Shown piece after piece: positions 53,849 to 64,000 of a DNA stretch of 64,000 nt. The translations under genes and the position numbers were made by a program. Source of the DNA: Silurus meridionalis (lineage: Eukaryota; Chordata; Actinopteri; Siluriformes; Siluridae). Position 1 is the stretch's first letter; every line of letters begins with the position of its first letter. The stretch is from positions 11,596,132 through 11,660,131 of the forward strand of contig NC_060885.1 of the NCBI RefSeq assembly GCF_014805685.1, written 5' to 3'. The notes beneath the pieces were generated by a model. The model did not search any database. It was given only the letters and a program-made list of their open reading frames with translations, and was not told the DNA's origin.

Positions 53849-56800
53849 GTTTATAGACTTAGATTGCACTACTATTGACAAGGGTAACACTGAGACGCCA
53901 AGATAACACTATTGTTATTTTAAACAGAGCAGATCACACTGCCAGAATGATAATGAGAGACTTTAATGTAGCATCACAGCGAGAGAACACAGCTTCCAGA
54001 AAAAATTTGCATGTATGACTTCATTCTTGGCTTTATATATGCTTGTACACTGTTTGAGAATAGGGCGCACGGTGCACCAGGGATGAGAGTAAAGGAAAAA
54101 AAAAAAAACAACAAAACCCCACAAAAACTAAAAGAATTCAGTGGCCAATAACGGCAAGTTCTCATCACCAGCGCCGTGGCAACTGTTCGGAGCTTTTTAA
54201 TTGGTTAGGGACTACAGCTGAGTGCATGCTGAAACGCTTAAAAATTACAACAGCAGAAAAACAAGCCGACAACGAAGCTGCTCTGGCTGCCGAACAGAGT
54301 GTCTGTCTACAAACCCCACAATCCGTTCTGCTTACATACTGCTGAGATGCACAAATACAAACTGAGCCTTCACACAGCCTGTACCTCTCACACATCTCTC
54401 TGGATACAACGGTAGCGATAGCAAATCAATCGCAAAGCCTGTGTTCATAAAATAAAAACTTCCGCAGGCTCAACACGTATGAGAAGTGGCTTTACTAGTA
54501 CGTGGGGGAGAAAATCAGGAGAAAGAAATATATTCAGGGAGGCCCTGTATTCTGTATTGTTTTCAAATACAGGCTTCCCACACCCACCTCCAAACAAGTA
54601 CGCCTCTTCCCTCCAATTAAAATTTCTTTGGCACCGTTTCTCCCCTGATATCTTTTCACTCTTTCTGTCATTGGAAGGCCCTTCCTTTTCACCACCACCT
54701 CTGCTTGCCAGGCTTCTCAATTCGTTCTATGAGACATTCCTCCAAGCACACAAAAGTCCCAAAGGACCCCACAAGCACAAACTCTCCCTAATACACACAC
54801 ACACAGACAGTAGAGACAGGCAGAATGACACACCAGCTCTGAGGAAGATGCTCATGCGAGGCCCGTGTGAATGCCAAGTTGTTCACTAAGAGTCTGAAGG
54901 GAACATAACATTTCCTCTGGTCCAGTTCGCCATAGAACACTTTTCTCTCCCAAACGGACAATGCTATATCTTTAGACTGCTGTTGTGCCTGCATATCCCA
55001 AGTTGAATGAACATGTAGTAGGTCTTTTTTGGGCCTATGTGGAGCTGGCCTAATTAGAACACAAAGGGTAGAGGGAAGATGTAGAGGGGAACGCTCATTT
55101 TTCAGGCAGGACTGAAAGTACTGTAGCTCCGGAGCTGCACAAGCGTCGAGGCAAGGATGGTCAAGTAAACTTTATGAGACTCCAATTGAACAAACTTCCT
55201 AACTTGATAATATCTAGATAAGCATCTAGCATGGCTGTGTGCTGACATCAGCTACCTTTTACCACTTAACAACAAACAAATAAGACAATCTGATGTGGTT
55301 TTGTTTTTGTTTCATAGTAGCACTTCATCTCGACACACTTACTAAAGCCATTCATTTGCAGAAGTGAGAAAAAGTTCTTGTCCACTGATTTGTTAAAGCC
55401 ATTGCATCACTTCGAAAGCAGAGAGCGTCTAGAGAGGTTTGTAAAAACCTGCCGATTTCTGAGCTCATGTTTCTTGCTCTGTGGTCAGATCTTCAGCTAA
55501 ATAATTTACACAAACACGTGTGATTGGAAAAAACTACCGAGTATCTGCTACAGAAACCAATTAGTTCAGGTTTTAATGACTAGAGTCGCAAACTAGATCC
55601 AGCGCTTTTCCTCTATACGATTATCAGTTCAATCTCCTGAAACACTTGGATCCAAACCTTTAGTCATCTCAAGATCTAGATTTCACCTGCTATGAGGTCA
55701 ATTCCTACTGGCAGGGCTGTTGCAACAACTAAACAGGTATCGCACACGAGTGAATAACGACGTACGCAGTACTACTGCTACAAATTCTAATACTACTGCT
55801 ACTGTGGCCAAATTCTCTCTCTCACACTCTCCCTCTTTTGTACACACACCTGAAAGCTGTGATCTCAACAGACAAATCTCTTTGCCTGTTACTCACACTG
55901 ACATACCCAACAACAGTGCTGTCTCAAACCCCCTGCAAAGCCACATGTGGAATGACAATATCCATTTCAACATCCAGAAATCAGAATCTAGTGTCAGGGA
56001 GTTTTTCTAACCTCAGCATTACTGGCATGTCACTCAAATCGAAGAATACGATAGGGAAACATTTTTTGACAGCTCTTCGTCTGGGTAAAGAAGCCATCAA
56101 GCATGTCAGGTGGACCTACGGGAAGCTCCAGTTAGAGTTGCACTCAGCACTTCTGGCTTCACCATGGAGGTTGAGAGGCTAATGGTGCTGTTAAGCAGCA
56201 TTACTACTCCACTTGGGCCCCTTATTACACCTAAAACTTCACCATTTAGATCCATGTGCAGGCCAACGTTTTTTAACCAGACCTGCAGAAAACACCAAGC
56301 TGTTAATAGATACTTGGCTTTAGTCAGCACAACCAATTTGAATTTCATGGATTTATTTTAGCCCATGACGATCTGGACACACAATCACCACTGCCATTAA
56401 CACATACTTCAACTGTATATTAAACATTTTCAACAACTCCATTGTCAAATGTAACACTGTCCTGCTTTAGTTACTGCATAGAAGTGAAACTCTAATGCTG
56501 GTGGCTGTATGAAATTTCAAATATGGCGAGTTGGAAATCACCAGACTGCAGCCAATTAAGATGTTACACAAAAATGTTTTTTTTTATTGAAATAAAGGAT
56601 TTGACAAAAATAAATGAACATTAAAGAAAAATAATCGTTTGGCTCAGTTTTTTTAATACACCAAGCAAATGCCACACGGCTCACCTCAACGTAACATCGG
56701 TGAACTGTTGGTTGTTTCTCCTGAACATGAATAAATACACAAATAAATAAATCTCATTATCGAACTGAAGTTGACAAAACATGAACCCACGAGGAGGTAC

Positions 56801-58786
56801 ACCACTAGCAGTCATACCAGTGGCATAGACACTGTACACTTCCTGCCCAAATCAGAATACACACCTATTATGTTGGTCTGTCTAACTAATATCAGTGTCC
56901 GTACAGGAAGTCCCTGGCTCACGACGGAGATACGTACCAACGAGCCCAATATAACTTGAAAATATCGTTGAGACATGGCCCAGCCTACACAGGAATCTTG
57001 AGGAATGGTGATGAGTATGGAGCAGTTTACTGTAGCTTGTTTATAATTCAGAAAATTGCATTACACAATTTAGCAAAACAGAACAATTTACAGTAATGTA
57101 TAAACTTTAGAGTATATATGTATGTGGCAGCGGATGAGACCAATCAGTGCGCTCTGTTTCAAAGTCAACCAATAAAGAGGAGAGAGAGAAGAGCTCAAAT
57201 TGGGCTTTGAAACACCAAAAACACCAGCACACATAAAAAAAAACAACAACAACATGATAACACCAAGACAACTGAACTCTGTCATCCCGGCAGCTTCCAA
57301 TCATATCACATAGACACTACTACGTTTGCCTGCCGCACGGAACATAAAATCTTTTTCGGTCGTAGCGCTATCGTCATTGCAAACACATTATACTGTATGT
57401 AAACCCATACAGTGTGGTTCCTGCCCAGCCAAATGTTGACTTGAGGCACAACATTCGATTTACATGCTTGAGATGAGTATTTTGGGAGCCTACATGTGTA
57501 CCTTGTAGCGCTACTGAGTTAGGGACGACTTCTCAGAGAGATAAGAGCTTAGTAACAAAGAGGCTTCCAGATTAGAGGTTAAGTGAAATGTTTTGCCACC
57601 GACAAATTAGCAGACTGGAGGTCTAGGTAGTTTTTTTTTTTTAAAAGCAAGGGTTCCTAACAGCTCCCAACAAGACCAGACTGATGAGAGATACCACATG
57701 AATAACAGTGAATCAAGCTAGCTTTTATCGCAGGCGACCCTATCAGTGTTTGCTGGCGGTCTTTGTATGGCCTGCACCTTTAAAAAGCCAGACAGCAGCC
57801 ATAATAAGAAACAGGGTTTACTGAAGACAAAATGAATTAAGGGAAATTTCTTTTGTGTTGCTCAGGTACGAGTAGGAGTAATTTCAGGTAAACGACATGG
57901 GCAGCGTTGGTGTTTGGGACTTGCGGAGAACACAGACTGCTCCCTGCATGTCCACACGTTTAATTGTCTGAAATGTACTTTGATATAAAAGCACCACAGG
58001 AACCACCACACAATGGGCCTCATAGAACTCGCAGTGCAGACAAATTGTTCTGCTCGTCAAAAAGCAATTCTGAATATATATATATTTTAGCCCCACTTTC
58101 TGACAATTTCCACAAGCTCTCCTCCATCACATAACGGCTAGGAACAAGGGGGGGTGAAGGCTAACGCATACTTCGTCTGAAACGCACAAAGCCAGCAAGC
58201 TGCTGTTCATACTGCGTCACAGCGCGCTAAACACAAGGAACAAGCGCTACCTCTCCCCTTCTGCACAGATGCCCAGAATGGCTTAGTATAGCTCATGATT
58301 GACAGGGGAAAGAGTAATACATTGCTTTACCTTAGTGTACACGGCCAATTGCTCTCTGTTACACTACCAGTTTACAGAAGAGGCATCATTAGGATTTAAA
58401 GTAATGAATGTTATATTGGTTTTCCATCACTCAGAAGAGTTCAATAATCATGAATAACATGAATGTGTTAACCTGTATTTAGAAATAAACCCAATTTAAA
58501 TCTAAGTAGGGAAGTGGATAAGATGTTGGATTTCGAAAGTTTAGCAGCCAATTAGAGTTTGAAAGTTTGACTGCATTATTATATATAGTTTTATCACTAC
58601 AGTCCAACTTATACACTAACAATACAAGCTATAAGTGAGATACCAACCATTAGGAATGCCTGAATGAACAAATCCGCTCCATGGTTGGCTCAACCTTCTT
58701 CAGAATGATTCCCTGTTTAGGTTTAAAGTTGCGTCACAAATCCCACCGCTTCTCAATATCGTCGATAAGCCTTGCTCAGCCATCAT

Positions 58787-58953
58787 CATCTTCTTGTTCT
58801 TCTTCTGGCTTCTCCCATTAGGGGTCGCCACAGCGGATCATCCGTCTCCATACTCCCCTGTACCCTACATCTGCCTCTTTCAACCCAACTATCTGCATGT
58901 CCTCCCTCACCACATCCATAAACATCCCCCTTTGGCCTTCCTCTTTTCCTCCT
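58787..58953 (-). mobile_element. 167-base 5'-truncated RTE LINE copy
   Basis: The minus strand ends in GTGGCGACCCCTAATGGGAG then AAGCCAGAAGAAGAA, as in 18104-18150. It is flanked by a perfect 17-base duplication, CCTTGCTCAGCCATCAT (58770-58786 and 58954-58970). Confidence 0.92.
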
Positions 58954-59668
58954 CCTTGCTCAGCCATCATACTTTACTCTAATAGGGCAGCTGATATTCC
59001 ATGTGCTGGAGTAGAGGTCGACCAATTGATGCTAACTACCTGAGTGGAGAGTCTTGTGTTGTTCAATTAATGTTTAATTTAAACAAGTTTTTTTTTGTAT
59101 CATGTCTTAATAATTAACTGATTTTATGAGATTAAAGGGAAAAAAAAAAAAAAAATTGGCCAAACATATCGCCTTCATATATCATCCATCGGCTGCCCTT
59201 GTTTCTAAATGTGGGCATCAGCCGGAGAAAACTCTATATCGCTCGACCTCTAGGCCGGAGCTGGTGGCATCATCCAAAATGTATTTTGATGGGGAAGGAA
59301 AAGTCTGCCTCTGACAAACAGGCATCAAACTACATTGTTCACGTTTACACATAAAAGTCACATCAATGTTTAATACGCACTCCAACTGGTGCCTTCCATT
59401 ATTAGTTTTGAGTAAAGTGGCTTTTCATTCTTTCCTCAGTAATGTATTTTTCCAATGCAATTTCTCACACAAAGTAATGGATAGCACTTCGGCTGATAAC
59501 TGCTACTGAGGTTTATTTATTTATTTTTATATTTTTTTGAATGAAAAAAAAATTTCAACCTCCACAAAAAAACTGGCACCTGTCTGAATGTTAGTCAATA
59601 TAAGAGACAAAGTACAAAGCTCAGCTCGTCGTGGAGTTACGCATGAGCCCGGCTATAAATATATATAA

Positions 59669-59670
<2 letters not shown>

Positions 59671-59716
<46 letters not shown>
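59671..59716. repeat. (CA)n microsatellite
   Basis: CA run of about 46 bases. Confidence 0.95.
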
Positions 59717-59719
<3 letters not shown>

Positions 59720-60375
59720 TGCTGACTGATGACAAGAAAGATCAATAGACACATAATTCACTGAAAAAGTCAGAGAGAGCATAAAATATCCTGATCATCA
59801 TCATTATGGCTTCATCAGGTCTGAAAGATAAGGGACATCATTATTGCCTTAGTCATCTATCACATGCAGATGGAACAATGATGAACAAACACACAGGGGT
59901 AGGAAAGGAAAAGGGCAAGTACATACCAAGTCACAAAAAAAAAAGAGACTGAAAGACAGGTAGGTAAACATCAAAAACAAAGAAAAGATATAAGAAGGTA
60001 AACCTTACTTCTTGTTGTGGACGGGGCTTCCTTTCGGTCAGTCACTTAATCTGTCAGCCTCTCCTCTAATTGTGTAAAAATGTGCAATAAATCCAGGTTT
60101 CTGTAATGAGGACAGAAGGGACGGCAAGGTTAGGCTTTGACGGATGACTCTCTGTGTAGCTGTGCCACCAGGCAGTCAATATTTGCTCTCTCCTTCATTT
60201 GGGAGGTCTGTGCGTGTGTGTGCGCGTGTGTGCTTTTCTCTCCTAGACTCTGACCTACAGACAAACATACCGGGGCAAAGTGGGTAACACTGGGTATCAA
60301 CTGAGAATTAACACCAGCCCTCTACACCAATTAGACATATTGAGGTCATTGTTGTGCTGTATGATCCAGAGCACG

Positions 60376-60378
<3 letters not shown>

Positions 60379-60424
<46 letters not shown>
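60379..60424. repeat. (CA)n microsatellite
   Basis: CA run of about 46 bases; a second CA run of about 28 bases follows at 60522-60551. Confidence 0.95.
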
Positions 60425-60426
<2 letters not shown>

Positions 60427-60518
60427 CGGGCCCAAGAGAGTGAAAATTTATTGATGGGAGCGTGAGAGTGTCGGAGCGATTTGTCTGGGACTTGTGATGG
60501 AATTCTAGACTAGTTAAA

Positions 60519-60552
<34 letters not shown>

Positions 60553-61201
60553 TTTCCCATGTAAGAGAAAACGTTCCAATGAAAGCAGAAGTATCGACAG
60601 AGGATGTGTGAGCATGTTTGAAGACATTGCTGGACTGAGAAAAGCTTTCAGGCACCTCCATGGTACGAGTGCACAATACCCAGCTTGCATCTGGTGTCCT
60701 AGAGCTCCATTAGTGCTAGCAGGTTTATTCTACAGAGCACACGGTCATGCAGAGGAAGTGGAGACAGGGGTACACGCAGAAAAAAAAAAGGGGGGGAGGG
60801 AGCATGGCAGAAAACATGACAAAGGACCCACAGGAGGGTCCTTTGTACTTGTTGATGTGGAATGAGGTTTTAAAGTTTAATGGAGCTCAGGGAGACAGTA
60901 GATTTTTCCACGGAGGACAGAGGAAGGGAGGAATGAAGGACATGCTAACAGTGCACACACAAAAATATGAGGAGGACAACAACCAATCATACACACACAC
61001 ACTTCCTAGATTTGTAACTTTTAGATATCACCGTCAAAAGAGCATCATTGCTTATTACTGCAGATAATGAATCTTATTTACATAAAAGCTGCAGTTTTTG
61101 TGAAGAAAAATGAGTACTTTTTATTAGGAAGAAGCCAGCCAATGGTTAAAAGCCTCACACATTCTTATTCATGCGAGAATATCTGGTCGTAACCAATGTT
61201 T

Positions 61202-61202
<1 letters not shown>

Positions 61203-61254
<52 letters not shown>
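61203..61254. repeat. (CA)n microsatellite
   Basis: CA run of about 50 bases. Confidence 0.95.
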
Positions 61255-61255
<1 letters not shown>

Positions 61256-62756
61256 TAAGCACTGTCCGAATCCCAGTGAAAGCTACGTTCCACCCTCCAG
61301 AGGCTTATCCTAATATTAATAGTGAGGCAAAACAAACTGAGGCTATCAGCAGTGCAGAACACCTAAACAGTTCCTCCTCACCCTCTTCCAATCAGTCTGT
61401 CCTGCACACATCTTATTCTTACACACAGTGATCTGATCCTCTCTCGTCAATGCTCAACACAGGAGCTAAACTGCACTCCTTCTCGCCTGAATTCAGACCT
61501 GTACTCAGCTTCAAGTTTATCAGTCGAGCCACGGTGGACTTGATTGCCTAAACTGAAATCTTTTAGCCACCAGAGTGCCAGACTGATTGGATAAATGAGC
61601 ACAAATGGTGCCTATAAATCAGATATTAAAGCTTCAAATAGCTCGGGATCGATATGCTCTCGGCATCGGGGTTGCCACAAGTGCACTATCAAGCTTTTGA
61701 CATTATATTGTTAATGTACTCAGACAGGCACATGTATAGGAATTTGTCTGGTCACGCACACGTCTCTAGGAATAAACACTTGTATTGAACACCTGACACA
61801 TCCTGTTAGCGCAATAGGATTCCTATTATTGACACCAGCACCGGTGGACACATTATTTTTTTCTTTGTTTTTTTATATTTTATTTACAAACCAGTCGATG
61901 GGTAATTTAGGCTTGGGAGACTCTTCTGGGGCTGTCATTTCTTTTTTTTTTAAGCACTGTCTGTTGTGGAGCAGCTGCAACCCATCGTGAATATACAGAT
62001 AAACCACTTAAGTCTGAATTTGTCTCTAAAGCACTTTTCACATATTGTAAGCTGTCTGATACTCATTAGTGCGTTCTGATTCATGTAAGAACATCTGTGA
62101 CTCAGTAAATCTGCAGCCAGATTAACTCATGCAAGGTTGGAGCTAGTAAGCGATGCTGTTAAGTCCCTTTCCTGTGAACATCTTGTGCCTTAACAGAAGC
62201 AGAGGAACACTAAGTAAGTAACTTTTACAGAAATTACACAAATGGGTCACTTCTCCTAACTATATGTTGGGCATTTTGGCAGGCAGAGTTTACTGAATAG
62301 CGCCTTTGTATTGCTGAAACCCTATTGTTATTGTAAAGATTATTATTTTGCCGTGAAACTGATTGTGCAGACTAAAACGTAAGACCTAGAAAGTTGAAAC
62401 TTCGCCAGATGGTTGAGCTCATTTTGGGAAAAGGTTGACAAAGTTTCAACCCAGTTGACCAAAGGGGGGGCGCTACAGTCCAAAAACCGTTATTTCACAC
62501 ATTTCTGGCCATAGCTCGTACAAGGTTTATCGTATCGACTCAATACTTTCAGATGCTTTGAAAAACCAACGAAAATGCCTATTGAGGTATTTTCTCTACG
62601 AAGTTCACTTTTTCCATAAAACTGAGTTACGTTAAATACATACTTTTTTTAAACTATTTTTTTCCTAGGTTTTTCACGCACTCGGAATGAACCCAGTTCA
62701 ATAGACAGTGATTATTAATAATCATGGAGGCTCACTGAAACGTTCGAAGTAGGCGG

Positions 62757-63080
62757 AAATGGCTATAACTCATGAACAGTATGATATTTCCTTAGTCAAA
62801 TTTAAAAACTGCATAGCTTTGCCACTTGGTGGCGCTAAAAATGGCTATAAAATACCTATAAAAGCTATAACTACACAACCGTTCATCTGATCGACTTGAT
62901 ACTTAGCACGCAGTGTGTCTGTCCAATGTGCCATAAGGTTTCATGAGGATATTTGCGTATCTCAAAAAACATGGTCGCCATCCACCAATGACCTTGGAGA
63001 CCTGTTTGACAAGGTTAACGGAGGCCAACCAAAACGTAATTCGGTAAGCATGTTGTACCCATGGCCCTTAAAGTCTGTAA
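62757..63080 (+). repeat. Diverged direct repeat, unit 1
   Basis: It shares with 63416-63740, in the same order, ATAACTCATGAA, GCTTTGCCACTTGGTGG, ATCTGATCGA(C/T)TTGATACTT, GCACGCAGTGT, TCATGAGGATATTTGCGTAT and CTCAAAAAACATGG. There is no coding potential. The class is unknown to me. Confidence 0.8.
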
Positions 63081-63415
63081 GAATTTTAAACAAACTCGGC
63101 CTCTAGGGGGCGATATGTTTTTCAAGTGTATAAATGATTGTATATTGCGCGATTTTTCAAACATACACTCTGGTATGTTTGTGAATACAAGATTCGTCAT
63201 GCTGAGCAATTTTGCCTCAAGTACCACTGCTGTTAATCAAATCTTTCATTAATTATTCTTAATTTGCTTAAAAACAGTTTTATTAACTAGTCCTGGGTTT
63301 TTTGTCTGATCGGAACCACACTAGTGCAGAAATATTCGCTGGTCAGTGCATATCAATAATTATAAAAAAAAAAAAAAAAAAAAAACATTGCACTTTCTAC
63401 TTACTGTTCAAAGGG

Positions 63416-63740
63416 TGAAAAAATAGCTCTAACTCATGAAGGGAATGAAATATCTATGAGCTCAATCTTTGATCAAATAAAAAAAATGCATGGCTTTGCC
63501 ACTTGGTGGTGCTAAACAAAGGAAAAATATAACTACGCTATAACTACACAAGCATCATCTGATCGATTTGATACTTGGCACGCAGTGTCTCTGTCCAATG
63601 TAACATAAGATTTCATGAGGATATTTGCGTATCTCAAAAAACATGGCTTCCATTTGCCAATTACCTGTGTGCACCTGTTAGATAACTTTACCAGAGGCAT
63701 GTTAGAATGGAATTCGGTGGGCATGTTCCTAAAGTCTTTT
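63416..63740 (+). repeat. Diverged direct repeat, unit 2
   Basis: Second copy of the block at 62757-63080, offset by about 660 bases. The copies are substantially diverged with small insertions and deletions. The sequence between them includes a poly(A) tract at about 63365-63385. Confidence 0.8.
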
Positions 63741-64000
63741 TCCTTATGACTGTCACTACCTTATGTGTTTGAACCCCACTAATCGCTGCTTGAAGCTATA
63801 TTTATTATTATTCAAATAATTATTAAGTACAGTTTGTTAGTGCTGAGTCCTGGGCTGCCTCTGGCCTGGCCGAAAGTCTCGATGGACGGATACTGTGGTA
63901 TTATATGAACGAGTCCGGTACCACAACCAGACAGGAAACATCAGGGGATAAAGAAAGTGTAGCGCAGCTCCAAGTCCAATGACAGAAGAGAAGATTAGAA

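Larger units (their letters stand above)
50326..62756. other. Gene-free region right of the TIR element
   Basis: About 12 kb in which I recognise no gene. It holds microsatellites ((TA)n at 52357-52415 and 52764-52821, (GA)n at 53799-53847, (CA)n at 59671-59716, 60379-60424, 60522-60551 and 61203-61254), one short LINE copy at 58787-58953 and AT-rich sequence. Short open frames lack protein-family features. Confidence 0.5.

Overview
This is nuclear DNA from a bony fish. The genes have vertebrate exon-intron structure with GT/AG introns, and the exons are closest to vertebrate CAMK2A, ARSI and NDST1. The spaces between exons are AT-rich and full of dinucleotide microsatellites and teleost-type transposons (several Tc1 families, hAT, mariner, an RTE-type LINE, tRNA-derived SINEs). 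The repeat families resemble those I associate with catfish and other otophysan fish, but I cannot name the species from sequence alone.

All three protein-coding genes lie on the minus strand. (1) 254-3782: the first two coding exons of a CaMKII gene, best called camk2a, running off the left edge, with a GC-rich promoter at about 3783-4200. (2) 13231-16911: a complete three-coding-exon arylsulfatase I gene (arsi). (3) 23823-41718: a complete 13-coding-exon heparan sulfate N-deacetylase/N-sulfotransferase 1 gene (ndst1), intact except for one missing base in the penultimate coding exon. In human, CAMK2A, ARSI and NDST1 share a neighbourhood on chromosome 5q; this synteny supports the paralogue calls over CAMK2D/ARSJ/NDST4 on 4q. 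The human genes between ARSI and NDST1 (TCOF1, CD74, RPS14) are not visible here. From about 41.8 to 64 kb I see no coding exon; it is probably ndst1 5' UTR intron and/or intergenic DNA.

The genes do not form a pathway unit. CaMKII-alpha is a calcium/calmodulin-dependent kinase, NDST1 a Golgi heparan sulfate modifying enzyme, and ARSI a sulfatase of the secretory/lysosomal family. Their proximity is ancestral synteny.

The most informative non-genic content is a set of mobile elements whose ends and target-site duplications can be read directly: an RTE-type LINE at 18104-20447 with a 16-base duplication, three very short 5'-truncated copies of it with 14-17-base duplications, a tRNA-Glu-headed SINE at 14615-14854 whose body matches both ends of that LINE, two hAT-type non-autonomous elements, an internally deleted mariner, and two pairs of related Tc1-derived miniature elements. 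I found no CRISPR array, operon or other prokaryote-like system and no convincing new multi-gene system. The best novelty candidates are the LINE/SINE chimera, an apparently extra intron in arsi, and the ndst1 frameshift.
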